Positions 27,601-36,509 of a DNA stretch of 64,000 nt are shown in pieces (position 1 is the stretch's first letter; every line of letters starts with the position of its first letter). A model generated the notes under the pieces. The model was not told where the DNA came from. It saw only the letters and a program-made list of their open reading frames with translations, and made no database searches. This DNA comes from Fulvimarina sp040239565 (lineage in GTDB: Bacteria > Pseudomonadota > Alphaproteobacteria > Rhizobiales > Rhizobiaceae). Made by a program: the position numbers and the translations under genes. The stretch is taken from the NCBI RefSeq assembly GCF_040239565.1, contig NZ_JBEHWS010000013.1, positions 59,555 to 123,554 on the forward strand, read 5' to 3'.

Positions 27601-29060
27601 CGCGCTATATGGTTCCGACGGCCTTCGTTCTTCTTTCGGAGTTCCCGCTCAATCCGAGCGGCAAGGTCGACAGGCGTCGACTTCCGGCGCCCGAAACCGA
27701 AAAAGAAACGGCTGATCGGGTCGTCGTGGCGCCCCGCAATGCCATCGAGGAAACCCTTCTTGCCATCTGGACGGACATCCTCAGGCGCGAGGATATCGGT
27801 GTCGAGGACAATTTCTTCGACCTTGGCGGCGACTCGATTACCGGCGTGCGCATCTCGGCACGGGCGCAGGCAAAGGGCCTCAGGCTGACGCCGATGCAGA
27901 TCTTCGAGCATCAGTCGATTTCGGCGCAGGCTCTGCTTTTTGCGGATACGCTTTCAAGCCGAACCATTCTTTCTCCTTGGCAGCGTTTTGCTCTTCAAGC
28001 TGATCGCTCGCCATGGCTGATCACTCTGCCATTCGCACATTCCAGCGCCGTGGCAGCAGACGCGATCAGGGCACTCGAAAATCACCATCCGGCACTGCGC
28101 GACCGCCTTCTCGAAATGCCCGGCGATCCGACCGAAGCCGATCGCGAAACACTGATCGAATGGGCAAATGGCGCACTCTCGCCATCCGAGCCGCCAGGCT
28201 GGGCGGCCGGGCTCTTTCTTCACCATGGCGAACAGGTTCTCGTCCTTGCCGCCCATCACGCCTTGCTCGACACGCCCTCGCTGCGCTGGCTCGCCGAAGA
28301 TGCGCGCGAGGCGGCGCGGCGCATTGCAGCCGGCGGCGAAGCCTATCTGCCATCGGCAGGCGACTATATCGCATGGCAAGCGGACGCTTCCACCGTCCCG
28401 CCGGGCAAAGCGACCCCAGGTGATAACCCCGAGCGCGGGCCTGCGTCGCCCCTTAGCGACTGCTACACGGTGAGCCTCGAACCGACGGCGTTCGAGCGGC
28501 TGAGCGCCAGCGCACGTGGCAACAGCAATTCTGCCGAACATCTGATCCTTTGCGAACTCGCAAAGGTCCTGCGAACCGATGCCACAAGCATCGACGTCCT
28601 CACATCGAGGCGTCCTACAGCTCCGCTGAAACGGACGCTTGGAAATTTCACGCGGATGGTCCCCGTCGCTCTCACCGATCCTGAAATTTCCGATCCGGCA
28701 AAGATCGGCGCTTATCTCACAAGGCAGATCGCAACGAGCGGGGCTGGTCATGACCCCGCGACTTCGGCGCCCGGCTCACTCCTCTTCGTGTGGAACGAGA
28801 GCCCGGATACCGGGATATCATTGCTGCATGCACCCGATCCGCTCCTTCCTTCCGGACATGATCTGGCTCTGATCGCCGATTTCACCGCCAATGGTCTTAC
28901 CCTGCGATGGCGCTACGATCGAAGCCGCCACAGCGAGCTAAGTGTCGAGCGCCTCTCTCACGCGCTTGTCGCCGCCATCGAATCCATACAAAGCGATGAA
29001 TCCGGCTCGACCGCCAAGACCGACAGGCTGATGCAGAAACTCAAAGCCCGGTCCGCCTAA
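24669..29060 (+). CDS. Non-ribosomal peptide synthetase, C-A(Gly)-T with degenerate epimerase-like tail
   Basis: 1,463 aa from the GTG at 24669; the frame is open further left inside the monooxygenase gene, but GAGG precedes this GTG by 8 bp and the protein then begins with the usual linker. C domain has HHIIADG near residue 182. A domain (FTSGSTGRPNG near 657) has pocket D-I-L-Q-L-G-V-I-W, one change from the standard glycine code. Carrier has DLGGDSITG near 1052. Residues about 1097-1430 resemble an epimerization domain: LSPWQRF, HHALLDTPSLRW (HHxxxD kept) and RTLGNFTRMVP, but the EGHGR segment with the catalytic Glu is replaced (LTSRRPT) and the last motif is poor. Since glycine is achiral, loss of epimerase function would carry no cost. 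The following C domain has the form usual after an E domain, which supports this origin. Confidence 0.95.
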   Translation: MSSTDAKTALRDRIAALDPSQRAAFRRKLEERGIDWNDVAPSGSTAENQAVSNDRPLTSAQRHFWIQQSLDPQSSAYHVAYRWHFDGPLNPGALEKAFLALVERHEPLRTSFPAIDGVPRRELDAGNRFTLEFVDLESEPERLETEARRAAAEPFDMERGPLLRARLFQLGKEKHLLAITLHHIIADGWSRGVIMRELTLAYRAFVAGKQPHFAPLSRSFGDFALAERDYLDSEKFLRQRRFWAEQLAGLPEIELPSDRSRHASANLDSATFQHVLAPELSAQIDALASRLKTTPFIVVAAAFKLLIHRYSGQDDLHLSVPVAGRQEADSAALVGLFTNTLVLRSAFSAGQSFESWLVHVQDRFFDALDHQEFPFPMLAEAAGLERSVRESPLTQIMFQVQGAGYREQNAEDIDFGVSGLRVRQDPAPLRQTKVDLSWYVMGRESGYAFHIEYRTALFDAWRMEAMARHFDNLLQSVCSDPQAPVETLDYLSGDERRNLVAVAGQDPIPLPDTTVDVAISKMARRYPDQVAIRCDGEDWTYERMEAAATKLAQALKRMPEPVQAGDCVAVSLPGKAYSIVSFLALLKIGAIYLPLDPAHPAERTAYVLERAGAAVILTDDAGMSAVHRCIDPADLVASNSDIGTITWPDPDPSRIAYLLFTSGSTGRPNGVPITQENLLNHLLAMRRCTSVQPGSRMLAITTPTFDISILEILLPLIVGGTVVLFGPELLLAPARLIDVMREERVTHAQATPAYWRMLLDAGWQGDRELIALCGGEALDPALAERLLETTGELWNVYGPTEATIWASALRIQPNHTKQNAIPIGGALANTELFVLDLYGEPVPYGVPGELFIGGACLSPGYWKNPALTAARFVPDPFGADEYRGSRLYKTGDKVVRRSEEEIAFIGRTDFQVKLRGHRIETGEIESRLLAEDGVEQAIVTLDAANERLVAYLCVGTGDLEDRPETERRLRRAMQRQLPRYMVPTAFVLLSEFPLNPSGKVDRRRLPAPETEKETADRVVVAPRNAIEETLLAIWTDILRREDIGVEDNFFDLGGDSITGVRISARAQAKGLRLTPMQIFEHQSISAQALLFADTLSSRTILSPWQRFALQADRSPWLITLPFAHSSAVAADAIRALENHHPALRDRLLEMPGDPTEADRETLIEWANGALSPSEPPGWAAGLFLHHGEQVLVLAAHHALLDTPSLRWLAEDAREAARRIAAGGEAYLPSAGDYIAWQADASTVPPGKATPGDNPERGPASPLSDCYTVSLEPTAFERLSASARGNSNSAEHLILCELAKVLRTDATSIDVLTSRRPTAPLKRTLGNFTRMVPVALTDPEISDPAKIGAYLTRQIATSGAGHDPATSAPGSLLFVWNESPDTGISLLHAPDPLLPSGHDLALIADFTANGLTLRWRYDRSRHSELSVERLSHALVAAIESIQSDESGSTAKTDRLMQKLKARSA

Positions 29061-29085
29061 GCTCACAAGTGGCGAGGAAAAGCCC

Positions 29086-32000
29086 GTGTCCCAACCTGTC
29101 GATCTTTTCGACCTCACCCCGATGCAGGCCGGAATGCTGTTCCATTCTCTGATGGAACCGGATTCCGGCACGTATTTCGAGCAATGCTGGTGCACGGTGG
29201 AAGGCACCCTCGATGAGGCGGCCTTCGTCGCGGCCTGGCGAGAGGTTATCAGACGGCATGAGGTCCTACGCAGCGAATGCCACTGGGTCGATCTCGATCG
29301 CCCGGTTCAGGTCGTCTACGACGACGCCGAACCGGAATGGACGCGGCTCGACTGGTCCGATCTCGATCGCCGGGCGCAGGAAGAGCGCTTCGCTTCATGG
29401 CAGGCTGGCGAGCGCGCCCGCGGCTTTCAGCTCGATCGCGCGCCACTTCTGCGCTTTGCGTTGATCCGCCTCGTCGAGGGGCGATACCGGTTCGTCTGGA
29501 GTTTTCACCATCTTCTCATGGACGGCTGGTGCAGTGCGCTGCTCGTGCGCGACATGATGCGCCTTTATTCGGGCAAAAAACTGGGCCCGCCGCCGCCGCC
29601 CTACAAGCGCTATGTCGAATGGCTCGCCGATCAGGACAAGGAAGAGGCCGAGACCTATTGGCGGTCCGAATTGGCCGGGGCCGCTCCAGTCGACCTGTCG
29701 GCACTGAAGGCGCCTGATTCCGCCAACGCCGATAAAGGCGCACTGGAGCTCAGGCGCCGTCTCGATCCGGGTCTTTCCGCGCGTCTGACAGCCGTTGCAA
29801 AACGCGAGAGGATCACGCTTGCAACGCTTCTTCAGGGCGCATGGGCATTGCTTCTGGCGCGCTACAGCGGGCAGGAAGATATCGTGTTCGGCAATGTTCT
29901 GGCTGGACGCCCGGCAGAACTACCGGGGGCGGATACCATGGTCGGCCTGTTTCTGAGGACGGTGCCGGGGCGCGTTCGCATTGAACCGGCTCTCGACCTT
30001 GCTGAGTGGTTGCGCGGTCTTCAGCGCAGCGCGGTGGAAAGAGAGCGCCATTCCCATGTCGCTGTCACCGACATCAATCGCTGGGGCGGCGCGGGGCCGG
30101 AAATGCCGCTCTTCGAAAGCGTTCTGATCGTCGAGAACATTCCGCTGTCGATGCAAAACGCCTTTGCAGCCGAGGCGACCTCTTTTTCTCTGAGCGATCC
30201 GGGAAGCTTTGAGCGCACTCACTATCCACTTGTGTTGAGAGTCTTTCCCGGTGAAGAGACCGAGTTGGCCCTGACCGTGGATGCCCGCCGGATCGCATCC
30301 GACCGCACGAACGCAATCCTCGACCATTTCCAGAACCTGCTGAAAGCCTTCTGCACAGGTATGGGCGAAAAGCTCGACCGGCTCGACATACTGAGTGCGG
30401 AGGAACGCGGCGCGATCCTTGAAGCCGCTGAAGATCCGCACGATCCGCCCCGCGCGCCGCTCATCCCTGCCGCCATCATGGCGCGGGCTCAGAGCGATCC
30501 GGCAAGGGTTGCGCTCCGATTATACGGAGAAGGCCACGTCACCGAATGGCGCTATTGTGATCTTGCCGCACGCGCACAGGCGATTGCTGCCGGACTTGCC
30601 GCGCGCGGGTATGGCAGAGGGTGCGTCATCGCAGTCCATCTTCCACGCGAACCCGATCTCATCGCGTCCCTTCTGGGAGTGATGCTCGCGGGCGGAACCT
30701 ATCTGCCGCTCGATCCCGACTATCCGGAAGAGCGGATCGCCTACATGCTCGGCGATTCCGGTGCGTCTTTGGTCATTGGGCGCGATCTGTCCTGTGGTGC
30801 CAGTTCCGAAATCGTCGATCCCGACGCGCTGACCGCGCAAACCCCAGATGTATCGCGCGAACCGGTCAGGCCCCTGCAGGGCGACGATCTGGCTTACCTT
30901 CTCTACACCAGTGGCAGCACGGGAACGCCCAAGGGCGTCGCCATCCGCCATGATGCTCTGGCCAATTTCATCGCGTCCATGCAGCGCAGACCCGGCATTG
31001 CTGCAACTGATCGACTGCTTGCCCTGACGACGATCGGTTTTGACATTGCGGGGCTCGAACTGTTCGGCCCGCTGGCCGCCGGCGGCACGGTCGCTCTCGC
31101 CGATACGGCGGCAGCGCGCGATGGGTCGCGGCTAACTGAGCTTGTCGCAAAAGAGCGCCCGACCCTCATGCAAGCGACGCCATCGGGCTGGCGAATGCTG
31201 CTCGAATCTGGCTGGCAAGGAGATCGGGCTCTGCGCGTCCTGTGCGGTGGCGAGGCTCTGTCATCTGCGCTTGCACACAAACTGCTGGAGCATTGCGGCG
31301 AGCTCTGGAACCTCTACGGACCGACCGAGACGACGATATGGTCTGCGGCCGTGCGGCTTGAGCGCTCGATGCTGACAGGGCCCAATGCGCCCGTCGGTCC
31401 ACCCATCGATCGCACCGGACTGTATATTCTGGACCGACGCAATGAACCGGTGGCGAACGGCGTTGCTGGCGAACTATACATTTCCGGCGCCGGCCTCAGC
31501 CCATTTTACTGGAACAGGGCGGCGCTTACCGCCGAGCGCTTCGTGCCCAACCCGTTCGCGAGCAACGCGCAGGACGGTCTGAACCTCTACCGCACGGGAG
31601 ACCTCGTGCGTCGACGCGAAGACGGTCTCATCGACTTTCTCGGGCGTACCGACGGTCAGATCAAACTTCGCGGACACCGAATCGAGCTTGGAGAGATCGA
31701 GGCGACGCTCTCTGCCCATCCCGCCGTACTGGCAGCCGTTGCCGTGGTCGAGGAGAAGCCGTCCGGGCCCCGGTTGCATGCCTGGTTACGCTGGAGAAGC
31801 GAGCCGGTCGATGAAGCTACATTACGCGGCCACCTGGCAGCCCGCCTGCCCGCCTATATGATTCCCTCCGGTTTTTCCGGAATTGACTGCTTTCCGCTGA
31901 CCCCGAACGGCAAGGTCGACCGCAACGCGCTGGCGGCGATGGAAAGCGCCACACCTCTTTTACGCCCTGTCCACCGCCCGCTTTCAAGCCCGACCAGTGA

Positions 32001-32313
32001 AGCGCTCGCCGAACTCTGGTGCAAGGCGCTGGAGATCGACCATGTCGGGCCTGACGATAATTTCTTTGCGCGTGGGGGCCATTCCTTGCTGGTGATCAGC
32101 ATGCAGAGCCAGGTGCAAGAGCGCTTCGGCGCCGAATTGCCGATCACCGATTTCTTTCGCTTTCCAACGCTCGAAACCCTCGCCGCGCAAATCGACCGCA
32201 TTGCTGGCGGCACATCCGCGATCGATCCGGCAGTCAGTCGCGCCGAGCTTCGCAAGGCCGGTCGCGATCGGTTGGCCCGACGGCGCGGCGACAGAAGCGT
32301 CCGGCATCCGTGA
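29086..32313 (+). CDS. Non-ribosomal peptide synthetase, C-A(Gly)-T
   Basis: 1,075 aa. C domain opens with LTPMQAGMLFHSL, the form typical of condensation domains placed after an epimerase, with HHLLMDG near residue 142. A domain (YTSGSTGTPKG near 605) has pocket D-I-L-Q-L-G-L-I-W, the textbook glycine code. Carrier has ARGGHSLLVIS near 998. There is no thioesterase, reductase or further module, only a basic tail of about 40 residues. Its A domain is strikingly similar to that of the NRPS just upstream, pointing to duplication of a glycine module. GTG start at 29086 with GAGG about 8 bp upstream. It overlaps the MATE exporter gene by 4 bp, so export and synthesis are coupled. Confidence 0.95.
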   Translation: MSQPVDLFDLTPMQAGMLFHSLMEPDSGTYFEQCWCTVEGTLDEAAFVAAWREVIRRHEVLRSECHWVDLDRPVQVVYDDAEPEWTRLDWSDLDRRAQEERFASWQAGERARGFQLDRAPLLRFALIRLVEGRYRFVWSFHHLLMDGWCSALLVRDMMRLYSGKKLGPPPPPYKRYVEWLADQDKEEAETYWRSELAGAAPVDLSALKAPDSANADKGALELRRRLDPGLSARLTAVAKRERITLATLLQGAWALLLARYSGQEDIVFGNVLAGRPAELPGADTMVGLFLRTVPGRVRIEPALDLAEWLRGLQRSAVERERHSHVAVTDINRWGGAGPEMPLFESVLIVENIPLSMQNAFAAEATSFSLSDPGSFERTHYPLVLRVFPGEETELALTVDARRIASDRTNAILDHFQNLLKAFCTGMGEKLDRLDILSAEERGAILEAAEDPHDPPRAPLIPAAIMARAQSDPARVALRLYGEGHVTEWRYCDLAARAQAIAAGLAARGYGRGCVIAVHLPREPDLIASLLGVMLAGGTYLPLDPDYPEERIAYMLGDSGASLVIGRDLSCGASSEIVDPDALTAQTPDVSREPVRPLQGDDLAYLLYTSGSTGTPKGVAIRHDALANFIASMQRRPGIAATDRLLALTTIGFDIAGLELFGPLAAGGTVALADTAAARDGSRLTELVAKERPTLMQATPSGWRMLLESGWQGDRALRVLCGGEALSSALAHKLLEHCGELWNLYGPTETTIWSAAVRLERSMLTGPNAPVGPPIDRTGLYILDRRNEPVANGVAGELYISGAGLSPFYWNRAALTAERFVPNPFASNAQDGLNLYRTGDLVRRREDGLIDFLGRTDGQIKLRGHRIELGEIEATLSAHPAVLAAVAVVEEKPSGPRLHAWLRWRSEPVDEATLRGHLAARLPAYMIPSGFSGIDCFPLTPNGKVDRNALAAMESATPLLRPVHRPLSSPTSEALAELWCKALEIDHVGPDDNFFARGGHSLLVISMQSQVQERFGAELPITDFFRFPTLETLAAQIDRIAGGTSAIDPAVSRAELRKAGRDRLARRRGDRSVRHP

Positions 32314-33665
32314 CGCAGGCCGATCTTTCGCAATCCCACGCTGCAGCGACCCGTCAGACACTATTTCAGCTGAGCTTTCCGATCTTTCTCAGCTCGCTCC
32401 TGACCTTTACGACAATGCTCGTCGAAATGGCGATCATCAGCAGCTTCTCCGCTGATGCCGCCGCCGCCATCGCGATCTCGCGGCAGGTGCTTCAGATCGG
32501 TTTCGAAGTATCTGCCATGATCGGCATCGGCGCGGTGATCCTGATTTCGCACAGGCTGGGACGTGCCGATCATGCAGGCACGCGTCAGATCGCGGTCATC
32601 GCCGTTGTCTCCAACGGTCTGCTCGGGCTGTTCATCGGCCTCGTGATCGCGTTGTTCGGGCCGATGCTGCTCGGGCTCCTCGATACGCCTTCCGAGCTTA
32701 TGCCCGATGCGCGGGCATATATGTTCATCATGGCCGCCGCCATGGTTTTTCAGGGACTCGGAGCTGCGGCCATGGCCTCGCTGCGGGCCTATGGAAAAAG
32801 CCGCACGATTGTGATGATCGCGCTCGCCCTCGGCCTGTTCTACATGGCCGCCCAATACGTGCTCATTCTCGGTTTCGGGCCGGTTCCTGCCATGGGTGTC
32901 GTCGGTGCGGCATGGGGAGCTTTCCTTCTGCGCGTCGCAATGGCCCTGCTCTTCGGGCTGGCCCTCTACCGCGAGATCGGGGTGTATTCCCTTGCCGGTA
33001 TGGCAAGGAGCTGGATCGGCCAGATCAGAAACATGCTCGCGCTCTCTTTTCCGAGCGTGTCAGACTATATCGCGTACGGATTTTACCAGCTGATCCTTCT
33101 CGGCTTCATCAGCGCCTTCGGCATCGCGGATGTGCTGGCGCGCACCTACGTGATGATCGCGATGACCTTCCTCATTCTCGTCATCATGGCCGTCAGCCAG
33201 GGCAATGAAGTCTTGCTCGGTTATCGGCGGGGGGAAGGCAAAAGCGAAGAGGCCTACGCGCAGGCGCTGCGCTCCGCCATGGTTGCGGCCGTCACGACGG
33301 TTGCCCTGGCAACGCTGCTTTGGCAGTCCGCGCCACTCTTCATCTCACTCTTCAGCGCCGATGCCGAGGTTTTTTTGATCTCGCAACGCCTGTTTTTTCT
33401 GACTATTCTCATTCAACCCGGATTTGCCCTCAACACCATTCTTCTGCAGTCGCTGAGGGCGGTCGGCGACGTGAAAGTGCCGGTCATTTCAAGCGTCGCG
33501 ATAACCTTCGGTATCGGTCTTCCACTCGCATGGATGTTCTGCACCATAGCCGGGCTAGGCGTCGAAGGCGTCTGGATTGCGATGATCGTCGAGGAGACGC
33601 TGAAGGCTTTTTACATGCTGCATCGCTGGAGAGCGCGTCGCTGGTTTGACGCATCGCCCGCCTGA
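32310..33665 (+). CDS. MATE family efflux transporter, probable siderophore exporter
   Basis: 451-aa inner-membrane protein with about 12 hydrophobic segments in two similar halves, as in MATE/NorM drug:cation antiporters (LSFPIFLSSLLTFTTMLVEM at the start of the first half; LALSFPSVSDYIAYGFYQL at the start of the second). The GTG start overlaps the TGA of the preceding NRPS (GTGA), making it the last gene of the biosynthetic operon. Position strongly suggests it moves the finished siderophore out of the cytoplasm; passage across the outer membrane is not explained by any gene here. Confidence 0.93.
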   Translation: MTQADLSQSHAAATRQTLFQLSFPIFLSSLLTFTTMLVEMAIISSFSADAAAAIAISRQVLQIGFEVSAMIGIGAVILISHRLGRADHAGTRQIAVIAVVSNGLLGLFIGLVIALFGPMLLGLLDTPSELMPDARAYMFIMAAAMVFQGLGAAAMASLRAYGKSRTIVMIALALGLFYMAAQYVLILGFGPVPAMGVVGAAWGAFLLRVAMALLFGLALYREIGVYSLAGMARSWIGQIRNMLALSFPSVSDYIAYGFYQLILLGFISAFGIADVLARTYVMIAMTFLILVIMAVSQGNEVLLGYRRGEGKSEEAYAQALRSAMVAAVTTVALATLLWQSAPLFISLFSADAEVFLISQRLFFLTILIQPGFALNTILLQSLRAVGDVKVPVISSVAITFGIGLPLAWMFCTIAGLGVEGVWIAMIVEETLKAFYMLHRWRARRWFDASPA

Positions 33666-34108
33666 GCACCCGATCTATCCCGCCTGTCATAACCGCAATC
33701 GGGCTGGGCGATCAATCGTCTGGACCGGGCCGTTTCTGGAAGTCGTACCTTCAACTTATTCCAAGTCGAAAACATCTGGGCGATCGAGATGGTCTCTTAA
33801 TGCGTCCTGCGTCGCTAAACTTGAGTCCAGTTTCCGATTTTTGCAAAATTGGTACATAGCGCTAGGACTGCCTTCCCGTGGGCCGAAAAGTCTCGAAAAA
33901 CAAACGACTTAAAGCCCCGATGCCCAACTGACCGTAATGGAATTCGCGGCAAGCGGCTTCTCAACTGTGCGTCATATCTGACACAGCCCTGAATGTGTCC
34001 GCATTGCGGCCGATTGACTCGCATAAACATGTCCTTTTTTGTCAACTTATACCGGGGGCCGGAGAATGGAAGACGGCCCGCCGTTGGTTGAGAGTGGGGA
34101 TAAAGATA
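33666..34108. other. Intergenic region upstream of the TonB receptor
   Basis: 443 bp of lower GC content between the exporter and receptor genes. No convincing ORF. It contains an interrupted palindrome GTCA-TATC-TGAC at 33971-33982, a TTGACT hexamer near 34014-34019 and a TGT-N9-TCA sequence at 34030-34044 (one base off the iron box). The receptor ribosome site GGGGA lies at about 34096-34100. Confidence 0.7.
34030..34044. promoter_or_regulatory. Imperfect iron-box (TGT-N9-TCA) before TonB receptor
   Basis: TGTCCTTTTTTGTCA differs from TGA-N9-TCA at one conserved base. It lies about 65 bp upstream of the receptor ATG and overlaps likely core promoter sequence. Weak alone; supported only by the two better boxes in the same locus. 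Confidence 0.25.
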
Positions 34109-36307
34109 ATGATTTCAGGACATGTTGCGGGCGGATCAATCGGCCGGGATACGGGAATGCGCCGCCGCCGTCTGGCACTGCTCGCCAGCACAGTTCTGGT
34201 TCTCGGGACCGCACCGGCCCTTGCGCAGTCCGAGACGGAGATCATTGATCTTGGGGGAATTCCCCTGCCCGGCACAATTCAGCTCGACGAAGTTGTCGTC
34301 TACGGCTCGCGTGAAACCGATACCCTCGAAGGCTCGACCGCCAGCGTCGGCATTGTCTCGTCGGCAGCCATCGAGGACGGCCAGATCCAGACCGTGCAGG
34401 ACTCGTTCCGTCGCCTCGGAAACGTCAACGATCCAGCCTTTACGAATTCCGGCTTCGTCATTCGCGGCATCAATTCGGAAGGTTTCACGCCTGCCAGCGC
34501 GCCCATGGGCTCGCTCTACGTCGACGGCGTCCTCCAGACCCGTTACGGCGCGCGTTTCGGCGCCCGCAACATGTGGGACACGGAACAGGTCGAGGTCTAC
34601 CGCGGCCCTCAATCGACGCTGAGCGGCAGGGCGGCCACCGCCGGTTCGATCTACATCAAGACCAAGGATCCGACGTTCGACCAGGAAGTTATCCTGTCCG
34701 GCACCGTCGGCAACCGCGACATGGGAGGCGTCGCCTTCGTCGCCAATACGCCGCTCGTGCCCGGCGAAGCCGCATTGCGCGTATCGGGCAGCTTCGATCG
34801 CCAGGAAACGGATATCAGCTATCCCACCTACGAGGTGTTCTCGCTCTACGACGACTTCAAAACCGACGTAAGCGGCAACCTTCGGGCGAAGCTTCTGCTC
34901 ACGCCGTCGACCATGCCCGATACGCAGGCGCTGCTGAGCTACTCCTATTCCTACGACCGGCCGAATGAAGGGCTGATCTTCGAAAACTCCGATTATACGC
35001 TCGAGGACAGGCGCGGCGACGGCTACAGCATTTTCGGCATCTTGCTTCCGACGCTTGCTGAATTCCGCTCCATCAAGGTTCACAATGCCGGGCTCGAAGT
35101 TACCCACAACATCTCAGACGCGCTGAAATTCACGTCTCAGTCAGGGTTCACCTACGGAACGACGGAACGGCTCTCGGTCGATGCCAAGGAACCCGGACCG
35201 GATGGCCTGCAAGGTGAGGTGGACGACTATCTGGTCTCCCAGGAACTGCGCTTGAACTACGATCTCGATCGCTGGTCATGGGTTGTCGGCGCCTTCGGCA
35301 GCTTCCAGAAGTTCGACTCCGACTTCAGCCTCGTCTCGACGCCCTATTTCACCAATTACGACGAATACTTCGTGCGCGAGACAACCAACGTTGCGGCGTT
35401 CGGCGAGGCGACCTACGAATTCATTCCGACCTGGTTCCTCACGGCAGGCGGTCGCCTGGACTATCTGGAAGAGTCGACCGACGAGGGCATCGACAACCTC
35501 GAATTCGGCGTTCCAAACGTCTTCAACGCTCCGCACGTATCCTATGACGAGGTGAACTTCGTTCCCAAACTCGGCATTTCCAAGGATCTGACGGAAAACC
35601 ATCGCGTCGGATTCGTCTACACGGAAGGTTTCCGCTCCGGCGGATACTATCTCGACCGCGAGAATTCACGGGTCGGCACATATGATGCTGAATCGGCCAG
35701 GAACTACGAATTGTTCTACAAGGGCCACATGCTGGACGACTCGCTGACGCTCAACGCCAACCTGTTCTATACCCAATACAACGACCAGCAGATCGAGGTT
35801 CGGCCCGACGTCAATCGGCCGAGCTACACGATCACGGAAAACGCGGCCAAATCGCGGAGTTGGGGCTTCGAAATCGAGCCGACCTATAATTTCAGCGAGC
35901 AGTTTTCGCTCTTTGCCTCGGTCGGCTATCTGGACACGAAGTTCGAGGAATTCGACTCAACGGTCCTGGGCGATCTCGTTGGCGAATCCTTCCCCGATGC
36001 GCCCGAGTGGAGCGTGGCTTTCGGCGGACGCTACAACTTCGTCAACGGGATCTTCGTCGGCGGCGACGCGAAGTACACCAGTTCGTACAATGCGGCGTTC
36101 GGCGAGAACGATCTCGACACGATCGATTCCCGCATCCTCGTCAACGCACAGGTGGGGCTGAAACAGGAGAACTGGGAATTCACGGCCTTCGCCGAGAATC
36201 TTCTGGACGAGGAATACCTGACATTCGTCGATCTCGACGCCTCGGAAGTCGTCGCGCAGGCCGGCAAGCCGCGTTCGTTCGGCTTCAACCTGAAAACGAA
36301 GTTCTGA
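34109..36307 (+). CDS. TonB-dependent outer-membrane siderophore receptor
   Basis: 732 aa from the ATG at 34109, with GGGGA 8 bp upstream. A longer reading starts at a GTG (33995) and adds an unlikely leader. Signal peptide follows MRRRRLALLASTVLVLG and ends at ALAQ. A TonB box-like DEVVVYG precedes the plug domain (FVIRGINSEGF, VEVYRGPQSTLSGRAATAG), and the barrel ends in aromatic-flanked strands finishing with terminal Phe (LKTKF). Such receptors import ferric siderophores using TonB energy. It follows the biosynthesis/export operon and faces a convergent ABC importer, so its ligand is probably the siderophore made here. No N-terminal signalling (STN) extension of FecA type is visible. Confidence 0.95.
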   Translation: MISGHVAGGSIGRDTGMRRRRLALLASTVLVLGTAPALAQSETEIIDLGGIPLPGTIQLDEVVVYGSRETDTLEGSTASVGIVSSAAIEDGQIQTVQDSFRRLGNVNDPAFTNSGFVIRGINSEGFTPASAPMGSLYVDGVLQTRYGARFGARNMWDTEQVEVYRGPQSTLSGRAATAGSIYIKTKDPTFDQEVILSGTVGNRDMGGVAFVANTPLVPGEAALRVSGSFDRQETDISYPTYEVFSLYDDFKTDVSGNLRAKLLLTPSTMPDTQALLSYSYSYDRPNEGLIFENSDYTLEDRRGDGYSIFGILLPTLAEFRSIKVHNAGLEVTHNISDALKFTSQSGFTYGTTERLSVDAKEPGPDGLQGEVDDYLVSQELRLNYDLDRWSWVVGAFGSFQKFDSDFSLVSTPYFTNYDEYFVRETTNVAAFGEATYEFIPTWFLTAGGRLDYLEESTDEGIDNLEFGVPNVFNAPHVSYDEVNFVPKLGISKDLTENHRVGFVYTEGFRSGGYYLDRENSRVGTYDAESARNYELFYKGHMLDDSLTLNANLFYTQYNDQQIEVRPDVNRPSYTITENAAKSRSWGFEIEPTYNFSEQFSLFASVGYLDTKFEEFDSTVLGDLVGESFPDAPEWSVAFGGRYNFVNGIFVGGDAKYTSSYNAAFGENDLDTIDSRILVNAQVGLKQENWEFTAFAENLLDEEYLTFVDLDASEVVAQAGKPRSFGFNLKTKF

Positions 36308-36345
36308 TCGCGCGATTTCCAAAGTCTGGGTGAAATCGAATGAGG

Positions 36346-36386
36346 ACCGGTGCCGTTTCGGAAGAAAGCGGCGCCGGTTTCTTTTT
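36346..36386 (+). terminator. Rho-independent terminator after the TonB receptor
   Basis: A strong hairpin with arms ACCGGTGCCG and CGGCGCCGGT is followed by TTTCTTTTT. It lies about 40 bp after the receptor stop codon and ends rightward transcription before the convergent ABC-transporter operon. Confidence 0.85.
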
Positions 36387-36509
36387 GTGAGATGAACAGC
36401 TCAGATCAGATCCGGCTGAGTGCCTCGCAACGCCGGATCGGGGTCCCGCTCAAACGCCGCTGGGGCGGACCGCACCAAAGGGCACGCGGTACTACTCCGC
36501 CGGAGGCGG

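Noticed and set aside
33646..34045. Short ORFs in both directions in the receptor upstream region
   Set aside because: No ribosome sites, no homology pattern, AT-rich non-coding character.
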